From Chitinophagales bacterium (GTDB lineage Bacteria > Bacteroidota > Bacteroidia > Chitinophagales > Chitinophagaceae): a stretch of 64,000 bases of DNA. The notes below the pieces were generated by a model. It searched no databases and was not told where the DNA came from. It saw nothing but the letters and a program-made list of their open reading frames with translations. Below are positions 9,501-18,075 of the stretch, in pieces (position 1 is the first letter of the stretch; every line of letters begins with the position of its first letter). The stretch covers positions 89,374-153,373 of the forward strand of contig JAATGJ010000132.1 of the NCBI GenBank assembly GCA_015654695.1. The letters are read 5' to 3'. The position numbers and the translations under genes were made by a program.

Positions 9501-10031
9501 CGGTTGATGAAATTCGCCAATACCGTTGTGCTTAAAACGGCTGATTCGCAGGAGCGCCTGCTGGATGAAACCATACTTTTCCTGCACAGGGTAGAGGCCC
9601 GGCTGCCAAAAGAAAAACAAAATATTATCCGCAAATTGCACAAAACCGATGAGGTGCTGAAGAATAAAAAAGTACTGGTAGTGGATGATGATATCCGGAA
9701 CATATATTCACTTACCAATGTATTAGAAGAAGAAGGAATGATTTGCCTGACGGCAGGAGACGGAAAAGCCGCGATAAAAATCCTGAAAGAAAATCCTGCC
9801 ATTGAAATTGTACTAATGGATATAATGATGCCCGAAATGGATGGCTATGAAGCGACAAAAGAAATCAGGGCTATCAGCAAATTCAATAAATTGCCCATCA
9901 TAGCGTTGACGGCAAAAGCTATGAAAGGCGACAGGGAAAAAAGCCTGGATGCAGGCATGTCCGATTATATCGCAAAGCCGGTAAATGTTGAACAGCTTTT
10001 ATCGCTTATGAGGGTCTGGCTGTACCGCTAA
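6582..10031 (+). CDS. Hybrid histidine kinase: CHASE3-GAF-coiled coil-HisKA-HATPase-REC-REC-REC
   Basis: 1149 residues. Two membrane helices (about 9-28 and 184-205) flank a periplasmic CHASE3 sensor with the family pattern AATVDAETGVRGYVVTG. A GAF domain lies at about 230-365. A Q/E-rich coiled coil at 385-465 contains two copies of an AQQEEL-QSNEEL unit, beginning at residues 396 and 424, exactly four heptads apart. HisKA follows with H480 in SHELRTPL, then an HATPase with DTGIGIPED and GTGLGLSI. Three receivers have phosphoacceptors D811, D933 and D1080. It should autophosphorylate on H480 and relay phosphate through attached or free receivers. It opens a tight run of five genes including a lone receiver, CheR and CheB. 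The domain boundaries are estimates. Confidence 0.93.
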   Translation: MKMSLSRKILTGFITCTIILVAVAFFSFRNSEKFIDTNQWVDHTHEVINEFNLLLAATVDAETGVRGYVVTGNEIFLEPYNNSAQVIRGHISKVKNLTADNPAQQQNIEAIQREADLHLKYFMNLIDVRKNDFEKAKAIVDTGEGKRIQDEIRRIVANSKEIETSLLAQRKKSSEEDARNFNLIFIMLMVIIAIVLVVVYFLISSNLRALKKAEQESAGKNWLLSGSFELNEKTRGEREAAELAQAVIDQLCTYIKAQIGVIYLFENGQLHLAGSYAFHYRKQNATVIKPGEGLVGQAALEKKTIVFTEVPDDYIKVNSGLGNISPKNIIMLPLLQDDALKGVVEIGTIRELSALDMQFLNMVAENLAIVFSAAQSRTKLKELLEETQRQAEELEAQQEELKQSNEELQEKTELLEKSEAELKAQQEELQQSNEELEEKANLLEEQKEKLENAKMDIENKARELEVTGKYKSEFLANMSHELRTPLNSILILSQLLSENKTKSLGDKEVEFSKNIYNSGVDLLDLINEILDLSKVESGRMELDIAEFQVTEINAEITSMFSEVAKNKSIDFTIRSNEKELKTLTTDKQRLEQVLRNLLSNAFKFTAKGGRVTLDIHKAVTETSFKNSKLNSVPDVVAFAVTDTGIGIPEDKLGIVFEAFQQADGSTKRKYGGTGLGLSISRELANALGGEIHVESKEGTGSTFTLYLPVKFDVSVMTVLDRKVEVKEKPGEVSAKQNKIEKFPVVEGEVNDDRYNIHENDKIVLIMEDDTEFSQILLDFVRERNYKGIVAAQGNTGLSYARHYKPDAILLDMKLPVMDGAEVLKHLKNDPDLRHVPVQVISGYDRKKEGMELGAFDFILKPVVKDQLQNAFDKIEDFVSKKLKKLLIVEDNEQQNKAIRELIGNGDVKSFSAYSGNQAYEMMGKEHFDCVIVDLGLPDMSGFDLLEKIKADEQLNKIPIIVYTGKDLSKDENNRLMKFANTVVLKTADSQERLLDETILFLHRVEARLPKEKQNIIRKLHKTDEVLKNKKVLVVDDDIRNIYSLTNVLEEEGMICLTAGDGKAAIKILKENPAIEIVLMDIMMPEMDGYEATKEIRAISKFNKLPIIALTAKAMKGDREKSLDAGMSDYIAKPVNVEQLLSLMRVWLYR

Positions 10032-10035
10032 AGCA

Positions 10036-10437
10036 ATGATAATGGAAAAACTTAAAAATAAAATCGCCCTGGTGGTGGATGATGATACCAGGAACATCTT
10101 TGCTCTCAGGAGTTATCTTGAATTGCTGGGGATGAAGATCCTCATAGCCGAAAACGGCAAAGAAGCTCTTTCCCTGTTGCAGAATGGCACAATACCTGAC
10201 GTTATTCTTCTGGACATGATGATGCCGGTAATGGATGGCTATGAACTGCTGGCTATTTTAAAGCAGGATACATCTTTACAGCAAATTCCTGTAATTGCGG
10301 TAACGGCAAGGGCCATGAAAGACGACAGGGAAAAATGTATGGAGGCAGGGGCCTGGGATTATATTTCAAAGCCCATTGACATGAGCAATCTTCTGGATAA
10401 AATAACTAAATGGACCCAAAATAATGAACTTCGATAA
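10036..10437 (+). CDS. Single-domain response regulator (REC only)
   Basis: 133 residues, a CheY-like receiver with nothing attached. The acidic pair is in VVDDDTRN, the phosphoacceptor is D60 in LLDMMMPVMDG, and AVTAR and the Lys of ISKPID complete the site. It most resembles the third receiver of the kinase just upstream, from which it is separated by four bases. It is probably a shuttle in a phosphorelay with that kinase, or an output that acts by protein contact. The start is ATG 10036; a second ATG at 10042 is also possible. Its end overlaps cheR by 14 bases, which indicates translational coupling. Confidence 0.92.
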   Translation: MIMEKLKNKIALVVDDDTRNIFALRSYLELLGMKILIAENGKEALSLLQNGTIPDVILLDMMMPVMDGYELLAILKQDTSLQQIPVIAVTARAMKDDREKCMEAGAWDYISKPIDMSNLLDKITKWTQNNELR

Positions 10438-11236
10438 TAAGGAATTGAAAGACCTGCTCGAATCCGTTCGTTTTGTTTACGGGTACGATTTTACAGACTA
10501 TGCGGAAGCCTCTGTTAAACGCAGAATTGATCATTTCATGAATACAAGGAAAATCACCGCATTGGAAAAATTGGGGAAAATGATCCTGCACGATGAAAAA
10601 TTGTTTGAAGAATTCATCCAGGAGGTTTCCGTAACCGTTACGGAAATGTTCCGGGACCCGGTTTTTTACAAAAGTATCCGGGAAAATGTTTTGAAACGGC
10701 TGGCTACTTATCCTTTCATCAAGATCTGGATCGCCGGGTGCGCTACAGGGGAAGAAATATATTCCATCGCCATTCTTCTGCAGGAAGAAGGGCTTTTAAA
10801 CCGCTCGGTTATTTATGCAACCGATATTAATCAAAAATCATTGCAGATCGCAAAAGACGGTGTTTACCCTGTGGAAAATATGAAAGCTTATACAGCTAAT
10901 TACCAGAAGGCTCACGGTAAAAAATCGTTTTCAGAATATTACAAGGCAAAATATAACTCGGTCATGTTCGATAAATCATTAAAACAGAATATCGTTTTTG
11001 CGGCGCACAACCTGGCGGTGGATAAATCATTTAATGAATTTCAATTGATCATCTGCCGGAATGTTCTTATCTATTTCAACCAGAAACTTCAAAATAAGGT
11101 CATCAATCTTTTTTACGAGAGTTTATGCCCTTTCGGGTTCCTGGGACTTGGAAATAAAGAATCTCTTCTTTTCACAGACAGGAAAAAGTACTTTGAAGAA
11201 ATTGACCGGAAAGAAAAAATATTTATGAAAAAATAA
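10424..11236 (+). CDS. cheR: CheR-type protein-glutamate methyltransferase
   Basis: 270 residues. A short helical N-terminal domain is followed by the SAM-binding methyltransferase fold. The motifs are typical of CheR: VTEMFRDP, IAGCATGEEIYSIAI and LIICRNVLIYFN. CheR methylates glutamates on the cytoplasmic helices of chemoreceptors. No chemoreceptor, CheA or CheW lies in the window, so the target is unlikely to be flagellar chemotaxis; a kinase of the same operon is a more natural guess. The gene overlaps the upstream receiver by 14 bases and cheB follows after four bases. Confidence 0.92.
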   Translation: MNFDNKELKDLLESVRFVYGYDFTDYAEASVKRRIDHFMNTRKITALEKLGKMILHDEKLFEEFIQEVSVTVTEMFRDPVFYKSIRENVLKRLATYPFIKIWIAGCATGEEIYSIAILLQEEGLLNRSVIYATDINQKSLQIAKDGVYPVENMKAYTANYQKAHGKKSFSEYYKAKYNSVMFDKSLKQNIVFAAHNLAVDKSFNEFQLIICRNVLIYFNQKLQNKVINLFYESLCPFGFLGLGNKESLLFTDRKKYFEEIDRKEKIFMKK

Positions 11237-11240
11237 ACTG

Positions 11241-11822
11241 ATGCAGGGTATAACCCAAAAATATAATGCTATTGCAATTGGGACGTCTGCAGGTGGTTTG
11301 TTTGCGCTTTCCGGAATCCTGGATGAACTTCCTGCGGGTTATCCTATCCCGATAATGGTGGTGCAGCATCGTTCAAAAGACCAGAAAGATTTGCTGGAAG
11401 AAGTATTACAGAATAAATGTAAGATCAGGATAAAGCAGGCGGATGAAAAGGAAACCATTAAGGGCGGCTTTGTATATGTAGCCCCGCCGGACTATCATTT
11501 GCTGGTGGAAGCTGACAAAACTTTTTCATTATCCTCTGATGAAGCTGTTCGTTTCAGCCGGCCATCCATTGATGTATTGTTTGAAACAGCGGCCATCGTA
11601 TATAAAGATACCCTCGCCGGGATCATCCTTACAGGAGCAAGCAGCGATGGCGCAGCAGGAATAACTGTAATTAAAGAATATGGAGGACTCACCATTGCAC
11701 AAGACCCTGCCGAAGCACAGTTCCCTTTTATGCCTGAATCTTCTATACAAACAAAAGCCGTTCAGCATATCTGGACATTATCAGAAATAAAAAAATTCTT
11801 ATCGGAAATCAGTAATATATAA
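11241..11822 (+). CDS. cheB: CheB-type methylesterase, catalytic domain only
   Basis: 193 residues covering only the C-terminal catalytic domain of CheB. The triad is visible: S16 in IGTSAGG, H43 in VVQHRSK and D136 in SSDGAAG. There is no receiver domain, so it is not controlled by its own phosphorylation; the separate receiver two genes upstream could act in trans. It would remove the methyl groups added by the neighbouring CheR and may deamidate Gln. CheR and CheB next to hybrid kinases, without chemotaxis genes, suggest a sensory adaptation loop for a two-component kinase. Confidence 0.92.
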   Translation: MQGITQKYNAIAIGTSAGGLFALSGILDELPAGYPIPIMVVQHRSKDQKDLLEEVLQNKCKIRIKQADEKETIKGGFVYVAPPDYHLLVEADKTFSLSSDEAVRFSRPSIDVLFETAAIVYKDTLAGIILTGASSDGAAGITVIKEYGGLTIAQDPAEAQFPFMPESSIQTKAVQHIWTLSEIKKFLSEISNI

Positions 11823-11823
11823 A

Positions 11824-13677
11824 ATGAAAAAAAGCGATAAAGCCGCCATTTTAATTGTAGATGACAAGCCAGCCAATATTCTCGCCCTTGAAAGTTTACT
11901 GGCAGGTAAAGACAGGATATTGCTGAATGCTACCAACGGAAAAGACGCTTTGAAGATCACATTGAACAAAGATGTTGACCTGATCATCCTTGATGTACAA
12001 ATGCCGGGGATGGATGGGTTTGAGGTGGCGCAAATTTTAAAATCAAACAAGCGGACAAAGAACATCCCTATCATTTTTGCGACAGCCGAAAGTAAAGAAA
12101 GGAAACTGATGATGAAAGGATATGATGAAGGCGCTATAGATTATCTTTTCAAGCCGCTCGACCCGGAAATTGTAAAAGCAAAAGTGACTGTTTTATTGAA
12201 AATACAGTTGCAGCAGAAAGAACTGGTTGAAAAAAATCTATCCCTGCAAAAAAGCGCCTTGCTTATCAATAATTCCGCCGATATAATCGGGATCATTGAT
12301 GCGGTATCATTCAGAATAGAAGAAATTAATAACGCCTTCACCAATATCGTGGGGTATTCGCCGGAAGAAACCAAAGGAACAGCGTTATCTTTTTTTCTGG
12401 GCACTGAAGACAGGATTTTTCTGAAAAGCCTGAGCGGACAGGCAAAAGAACAGTTATCATTTGAGACCCGTATTTATTGTAAAAACAGGAGTGTAAAATG
12501 GCTGCAGTGGAAGGTGGTCGTGAAAGATGGAAAATGGTTTGTCAATGCAAGGGATAATACAGAAGTTAAACAGGTGGAAAAGATAAGGAATTATCTTGCT
12601 ACTGTTGTCAAACAATCAAACGACGCCATTTACATTCATGATCACGAAGGAAAAATAATTTCATGGAACGAAGGAGCGGAAAAAATTTATGGTTATTCGG
12701 AAAAGGAAGCGCTGAAGATGAAGATCTGGAATATTATTCCTGAATATATGGAGAATGAAATGGGAAACATCGTGGATAATATTCTGAAAGGGGAAAAAAT
12801 CCAGGCGTTGGAAACCAGGCGTATCACCAAACATGGAAAGTTAATAGATGTTTTATTTTCTGCCTCTGTCATAATGGATTATGACAACGACAGCAAATCC
12901 ATTGCGATCACCGAAAAGGATATTACAGAACAGAAATTGGCCGATGAGCAAATCAGGCAATTAAATGCGGATTTGCAAACTAATCTTCTGCAACTGGAAG
13001 CTACCAACAAGGAGCTGGAATCATTCTCTTATTCCGTTTCGCATGATTTGAGGGCACCTTTGAGGGCCATGAGCGGCTACTCAAAAATATTAGAAGACAA
13101 GTATATGCCTGACCAGGGTGATGAAGCTAAAAGATTGCTTGACAATATCCGGGGCAATGCACAGAAAATGGGAGTGCTTATTGATGACCTGCTGGCATTT
13201 TCCAGGCTGGGAAGAAAAGACGTGCAGAAGTCTGATATAGATATGCAAAGGATGGTGGAAACCGTTGTAATGGAGATAAACAAATCAACTGAACATCATA
13301 CAACTATAAAAATTAATCCGCTGCCTCATGCGGATGCAGATTATACGCTGATTCACCAGGTTTGGGTCAACCTTATTTCAAATGCAATAAAATATTCAGG
13401 AAAAAAGGAAAAACCGGAAATAGAAATCGGAATAATTAAACCGGGAGGCCAGGCTACTACTTATTTTGTTAAAGATAACGGCGCAGGCTTTGATATGAAG
13501 TATGCAGATAAGTTATTCGGCGTTTTTCAGCGGCTTCACAATCCCAAAGAATTTGAAGGTACCGGCGTCGGCCTTGCTATCGTACACCGCATTATTACCA
13601 AACATAGCGGAACCATCCGGGCTGAAGCAAAACTAAATGAAGGAGCAACATTTTATTTTACGCTGCCAGAAGTTTGA
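11824..13677 (+). CDS. Histidine kinase REC-PAS-PAS-HisKA-HATPase
   Basis: 617 residues, soluble. An N-terminal receiver (about 6-122) carries LIVDDKP and an Asp in ILDVQMPGMDG. Two PAS domains follow (about 140-250 and 260-375), the second with the pattern SWNEGAEKIYGYSEKEAL. Then come a short coiled coil, HisKA with H407 in VSHDLRAPL and an HATPase with DNGAGFDMKY and GTGVGLAI. The receiver at the front suggests it is switched by phosphate from another kinase, plausibly the hybrid kinase four genes upstream. The start codon is one base after the cheB stop, so it belongs to the same operon. The kinase core resembles that of the CHASE8 kinase at 16596. Confidence 0.92.
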   Translation: MKKSDKAAILIVDDKPANILALESLLAGKDRILLNATNGKDALKITLNKDVDLIILDVQMPGMDGFEVAQILKSNKRTKNIPIIFATAESKERKLMMKGYDEGAIDYLFKPLDPEIVKAKVTVLLKIQLQQKELVEKNLSLQKSALLINNSADIIGIIDAVSFRIEEINNAFTNIVGYSPEETKGTALSFFLGTEDRIFLKSLSGQAKEQLSFETRIYCKNRSVKWLQWKVVVKDGKWFVNARDNTEVKQVEKIRNYLATVVKQSNDAIYIHDHEGKIISWNEGAEKIYGYSEKEALKMKIWNIIPEYMENEMGNIVDNILKGEKIQALETRRITKHGKLIDVLFSASVIMDYDNDSKSIAITEKDITEQKLADEQIRQLNADLQTNLLQLEATNKELESFSYSVSHDLRAPLRAMSGYSKILEDKYMPDQGDEAKRLLDNIRGNAQKMGVLIDDLLAFSRLGRKDVQKSDIDMQRMVETVVMEINKSTEHHTTIKINPLPHADADYTLIHQVWVNLISNAIKYSGKKEKPEIEIGIIKPGGQATTYFVKDNGAGFDMKYADKLFGVFQRLHNPKEFEGTGVGLAIVHRIITKHSGTIRAEAKLNEGATFYFTLPEV

Positions 13678-13998
13678 GAATTTTTAAAAAACTGTTTTCA
13701 GATGTTGGATTGTACCGTTAGTGATTAATCAACCGCTGAATAAGTGTGATCAACCTTTTCACTGCAACTAATAAAGATAAATTTTCGGGTAATAGTAAAC
13801 ACTTAGAATGATTCTGTTATAAAAACAACTGTTGCAAATTCATTATTATTTACGAACTTTATTTATCATAATAGCGGGTTGGTAGTTGTGCTACTATGTA
13901 TAATGCTCCCTATGCTAAACCGTTTGTTTTATTACGTTGCTGAGGAAAGCAATACGTAGCCTGATCATGGTTAACCAATAAGAATCTAATATTTTATT
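13678..13998 (+). promoter_or_regulatory. Intergenic control region before the TonB receptor operon
   Basis: 321 bases with no coding potential. It separates the CheB/CheR kinase operon from the receptor-YfiR-kinase operon and should hold the latter's promoter. A possible hairpin lies at 13933-13956, arms ACGTTGCT and AGCAATACGT with a bulge. No clean TTTG/TAnnTTTG promoter was found, and no T-tailed terminator for the upstream operon. Confidence 0.4.
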
Positions 13999-16041
13999 AT
14001 GAACAACTCTGTAACCGGTAAACGAGTTCATAATCCTGTACCCGCTTCCGCGATCTTCTTCTTCCTTTTTAGCCTGTTATTAATAACTTACCCGGGCCAG
14101 GCCCAGGATACCTTGCTGTCATTCCGTACATTAAAAAAATTAAGCCTGGAAGAATTGATGAGCATTGAAGTGATCTCTGTCTCAAAACGTATGGAAAAGC
14201 TGATAACGGCTCCTTCCGCCATCCAGGTAATTACCGGCGAGGATATCAGGCGTTCCGGTGCTACCAGTATTGCTGAAGCGTTGCGCTTAGCAGATAATAT
14301 ACAAATAGGACAGAAGAATGCACACGACTGGGCTATTACTGCACGCGGGTTCAATACTGACCTGGCTAATAAGCTTCTTGTATTGATTGATGGAAGAACA
14401 GTTTATATACCGCTTTTCTCCGGCGTATTCTGGGACAGGCAGGATTATTTACTGGAAGACATTGACCGTATTGAAGTGATCAGCGGTCCCGGCGGCACCC
14501 TTTGGGGTTCTAATGCGGTGAATGGCGTGATCAATATCATCACCAAAAGTTCCAAAGATACGCAAGGGCTTTATCTGGAGACAGGCGGGGGCACCGAATT
14601 ACGCCACTTCACAGGATTGCGTTATGGAGGTATGCTTTCATCCAAAATTTCTTACCGGGTCTATGGAAAGTATTTTGATCGGGACAATTCAGTTTTCCCG
14701 GATGGAAATGATGCTCCGGACTCCTGGCAAATGGGACAAACGGGGTTCCGCATGGAAGCCAACCTGTCTTCCAAAAATGCTTTTACTTTTCAGGGTGACT
14801 ATTATAATGGTGAATTAGGCCTCTCTACAGGAGGCAAAACCAAAGTAACCGGTGGCAACATTTTGTGCCGCTGGACGCATACTTTTTCTGATAATTCCTA
14901 TACAAGTCTCCAGATGTATTATGACCGGACTTACCTGGCTCAACCCGTGCCTGAAAGCAGGTCTGGCGACAATACCTTTGTACTTGCCCCTGCCGGCATG
15001 CTCAAGGATGGACTCAATACTTATGATTTTGATTTTCAGCATCATTTTCGTTTGGGTAAACTCCATCGCATTGTCTGGGGTCTTGGTTATCGCAATACAC
15101 ATGATAAGGTTCAGAGTGCCCCCGCCTTAGCTTTTTCCCCTTCGGTTCTGAGCCGGAACTTATTCAGCGGTTTTGTACAGGATGAGATCATGTTGATGAA
15201 AAATTTTTCTTTCATTTTAGGATCAAAGGTTGAACATAATGATTACACCGGGTTTGAATTTGAACCTAACGCAAGGATACAGGTAAATATTAGTAATAAA
15301 CAAACGTTGTGGGGCGCCGTCTCACGGGCTGTCAGGATACCATCTCGTGTGGACAGGGATATACGGCTTCCTACCCCGGCATTTTCACCGATAATAGATA
15401 ATATCCTGATTGGCGGGGCTAATTTCAAATCCGAAACGCTTATTGCTTATGAACTGGGATACCGTGCTCAATTGGGTTCAAAAGTATCTGGTTCAATTGC
15501 TGCATTTTATAATCATTATAACCATGTGCGGAGTACAAGTCTCAGCCCACCACCTGCTACTTTAGGCTTCCCGCTTTTCTATGAAAACAACCTCAAAGGT
15601 GAAACTTATGGATTCGAGTTAAGCATCACCTGCCAGGTAGTTGATTGGTGGCGATTGCGCAGCGGCTATAACCTTCTCAGGGAAGACATCCGGGTAAAAA
15701 CCGGTAAAACAGACTTTAACAACGCGCTCAATGAAACGGCCGACCCCCCGCACAGGTTTTCATTGAGGTCATCCATGGGTTTACCGCAAAATATTGAGCT
15801 GGAAGTTGGATTACGCTGGGTAGATGTTTTCCATTACAACAATAGTGGCGTTCAGGCCACGGTTTCCAATTATGTGGAGGCCGGAATCCGCCTGGCCTGG
15901 CAACCTACGAAAAGAGTAGAGATATCGGTTGTTGGTCAAAATCTTTTGAATAATCGTCATACCGAATACGTCATTTCTAAACCTAATCCGCCTACAGAAA
16001 TTGAACGCAGTATTTACGGAAAAATTATATGCCGGCTTTGA
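13999..16041 (+). CDS. TonB-dependent outer-membrane receptor (short FepA/BtuB-like type)
   Basis: 680 residues. A signal peptide (cut near PGQAQ, about residue 36) leads to a plug domain at about 60-180 with TAPSAIQVITGEDI, LVLIDGRTVY, IDRIEVISGPGGTLWG and NGVINIITK. The rest is a 22-strand barrel. It lacks the carboxypeptidase-regulatory-like extension of SusC-type receptors, and no SusD follows. Its stop overlaps the next gene, a YfiR homologue, and a kinase with a CHASE8 sensor follows. It may therefore work as a sensor of an outer-membrane ligand as well as an importer. The substrate is unknown. Confidence 0.9.
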   Translation: MNNSVTGKRVHNPVPASAIFFFLFSLLLITYPGQAQDTLLSFRTLKKLSLEELMSIEVISVSKRMEKLITAPSAIQVITGEDIRRSGATSIAEALRLADNIQIGQKNAHDWAITARGFNTDLANKLLVLIDGRTVYIPLFSGVFWDRQDYLLEDIDRIEVISGPGGTLWGSNAVNGVINIITKSSKDTQGLYLETGGGTELRHFTGLRYGGMLSSKISYRVYGKYFDRDNSVFPDGNDAPDSWQMGQTGFRMEANLSSKNAFTFQGDYYNGELGLSTGGKTKVTGGNILCRWTHTFSDNSYTSLQMYYDRTYLAQPVPESRSGDNTFVLAPAGMLKDGLNTYDFDFQHHFRLGKLHRIVWGLGYRNTHDKVQSAPALAFSPSVLSRNLFSGFVQDEIMLMKNFSFILGSKVEHNDYTGFEFEPNARIQVNISNKQTLWGAVSRAVRIPSRVDRDIRLPTPAFSPIIDNILIGGANFKSETLIAYELGYRAQLGSKVSGSIAAFYNHYNHVRSTSLSPPPATLGFPLFYENNLKGETYGFELSITCQVVDWWRLRSGYNLLREDIRVKTGKTDFNNALNETADPPHRFSLRSSMGLPQNIELEVGLRWVDVFHYNNSGVQATVSNYVEAGIRLAWQPTKRVEISVVGQNLLNNRHTEYVISKPNPPTEIERSIYGKIICRL

Positions 16042-16592
16042 GAATTGTATTACATAAAACCCTGAACACCCTGTTGTTCACCCTGGTTACAGCCCTTTTG
16101 CTTGCACAAGCTCTTCCTGTCCGTGAGTACCAGCTAAAAGCAGTTTTTCTTTTCAATTTCACCCAGTTTGTTGACTGGCCGGCCAGCTCATTTGCTACAG
16201 AACAGTCACCCCTGGTCATTGGTATTTTAGGAGAAAACCCTTTTGGTTCTTACCTGGAAGAAACTGTATCGGATGAAAAAGTAAAAGGACATTCTGTGGT
16301 CGTTCATTATTTTAAAAATACAGAAGAGATCAAAATATGCCATATCCTGTTCATTAATCTCGCCGAAACAAAAAAACGGGAGCAGGCTGCCGAAACTTTG
16401 AAAGGGCGAAACGTTCTTACGGTAAGCGATGCAATTGATTTTTTAAAACAGGGAGGTATGATCAGGTTCTTTACCCGGGATAACAAAATAAAACTTCAGA
16501 TCAACCCTGAAGCTTCCAAAGCAGCCAACCTGGTCCTTAGCTCCAAGTTGCTGAGGCTGGCGGATATTTTTGATCCATCAAAAAATAATTAA
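16029..16592 (+). CDS. YfiR-family (DUF4154) periplasmic protein
   Basis: 187 residues with a signal peptide of about 27 residues ending near LLLAQA. The mature start YQLKAVFLFNFTQFVDWP is the recognisable opening of YfiR/DUF4154 proteins, and IGILGENPFG, HILFINLAE, VLTVSD and GGMIRFF follow in the usual order. In Pseudomonas YfiR is a periplasmic repressor that binds the CHASE8 sensor of the diguanylate cyclase YfiN. Here the next gene is a kinase with such a sensor, so the same contact is likely. Only one Cys is present, so the disulfides of the Pseudomonas protein cannot form. The ATG at 16029 overlaps the receptor stop by 13 bases. Confidence 0.88.
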   Translation: MPALRIVLHKTLNTLLFTLVTALLLAQALPVREYQLKAVFLFNFTQFVDWPASSFATEQSPLVIGILGENPFGSYLEETVSDEKVKGHSVVVHYFKNTEEIKICHILFINLAETKKREQAAETLKGRNVLTVSDAIDFLKQGGMIRFFTRDNKIKLQINPEASKAANLVLSSKLLRLADIFDPSKNN

Positions 16593-16595
16593 CAG

Positions 16596-18032
16596 GTGCT
16601 GCTAAAAGATATGCCCATACGAAGAAAGCTTATGAGAGTCATTATTCTTATAAGCGGGGCCGTGCTGCTTGTGACATGCGTATCGTTCTTTGCCTATGAG
16701 TTTTATATATTCCGGAAGACGACAACAGAGAAACTTTTCACCATTGGAAAAATTATTTCCGCCAATAGCACCGCTGCACTTGCTTTTGATAACCCTGAAG
16801 ATGCGAAAGAAATCCTGGCTGCATTGAAAGCTGAGCCGCATATTACGGCCGCCGCTCTTTATAATAAAGACGGCAAACTTTTTTCTACCTATTCTACCCA
16901 TCCTGATACTAATTCCATCCCCCCGAAGCCCCGGCAGGACGGCTATCGTTTTATACGTTCACACCTGGATGGTTTTGAACCCGTAGTTCAGGATAAAAAG
17001 CGACTGGGTACATTATACCTGAAATCTGACCTGGGTGGTATGTATGAACGGTTCAGAATATTTGGTATCGTTGCCGCTTTAGTGATAACACTGTCTTTTA
17101 TATTGGCATACCTGCTTTCTAAGATTCTCCAAAAAAGCATTTCAAAACCTATCATTGGCCTGGCCGATACCGCCAAAATAATATCGGATCAAAAAGATTA
17201 TTCCGTTCGTGCCGTTAAGACAGGCAAAGATGAACTGGGCTCCCTTACCGACGCTTTTAACCAGATGCTGGGCCAGATCGAAGAACAAAATCTGAGCCTG
17301 AATGAGTTTAACCAAAACCTTGAACAAAAAGTGAAGGAACGTACTGCACAGTTGGAATCAGTGAACAAAGAACTGGAAGCTTTCTCATATTCCATCTCTC
17401 ATGACCTGCGGGCGCCGTTGCGTGCTATCATTGGCTTTACAGCTATCCTGGAAGAACGTTACAGTGACAAACTGGATACTGAGGCAAGGCGGGTTACATC
17501 TGTTATAAAAAACAATACCATAAAGATGGGACATCTTATTGATGACCTTCTTGGTTTTTCACGCATGGGGCGGCAGGATATTATAAAGAGCCATGTAGAT
17601 AGTGACGCAGTCGTGAAAGAAGTAATCACTAACCTGGGTACACAATATGATACTTCAAAAGTTAAGTGGGCCATTCAGCCTTTACCGCCCGTCAAAGCGG
17701 ACATCAATACTATCCGGCAAGTGTGGGTAAATTTTATTTCAAATGCCATCAAATATTCACAAAAGAAGGAGACGCAGCGTATTGAAATAGGTTCTTTCCC
17801 GGAAGAAGGGCATATTGTATTTGTTGTAAAAGATAACGGCGTGGGATTTGATGAAAAATACAGGGATAAATTATTTAAAGTATTTCAACGGCTGCACAAG
17901 GCCAGGGATTTTGAAGGCACCGGTGTTGGCCTGGCGCTGGCGGAAAAGATCATTTCAAAACATGGGGGTAAAGTGTGGGCTGAAGGAAAGGTAGATCACG
18001 GAGCATCCTTCTATTTCAGTTTACCGGCATAA
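16596..18032 (+). CDS. Sensor histidine kinase CHASE8-HAMP-HisKA-HATPase
   Basis: 478 residues from a GTG at 16596, or 473 from an ATG at 16611 (MPIRRKLMR), which gives a more ordinary start. Two membrane helices (about 17-37 and 152-173) enclose a periplasmic domain whose opening, [16 protein letters not shown] followed by [20 protein letters not shown], matches the CHASE8 pattern found in YfiN-type proteins. HAMP follows with [11 protein letters not shown], then a coiled coil, HisKA with H269 in ISHDLRAPL and an HATPase with [10 protein letters not shown] and GTGVGLALA. It should be controlled in the periplasm by the YfiR-like protein encoded four bases upstream. A lone receiver encoded 44 bases downstream is the obvious phosphate acceptor. 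Confidence 0.9.
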   Translation: MLLKDMPIRRKLMRVIILISGAVLLVTCVSFFAYEFYIFRKTTTEKLFTIGKIISANSTAALAFDNPEDAKEILAALKAEPHITAAALYNKDGKLFSTYSTHPDTNSIPPKPRQDGYRFIRSHLDGFEPVVQDKKRLGTLYLKSDLGGMYERFRIFGIVAALVITLSFILAYLLSKILQKSISKPIIGLADTAKIISDQKDYSVRAVKTGKDELGSLTDAFNQMLGQIEEQNLSLNEFNQNLEQKVKERTAQLESVNKELEAFSYSISHDLRAPLRAIIGFTAILEERYSDKLDTEARRVTSVIKNNTIKMGHLIDDLLGFSRMGRQDIIKSHVDSDAVVKEVITNLGTQYDTSKVKWAIQPLPPVKADINTIRQVWVNFISNAIKYSQKKETQRIEIGSFPEEGHIVFVVKDNGVGFDEKYRDKLFKVFQRLHKARDFEGTGVGLALAEKIISKHGGKVWAEGKVDHGASFYFSLPA

Positions 18033-18075
18033 AAGCAAAGAATTAAACATACTAACCAAAATAAAAATCAATTAT

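Noticed and set aside
14815..15102. 95-codon minus-strand frame
   Set aside because: Antisense to the TonB receptor barrel, without motifs.
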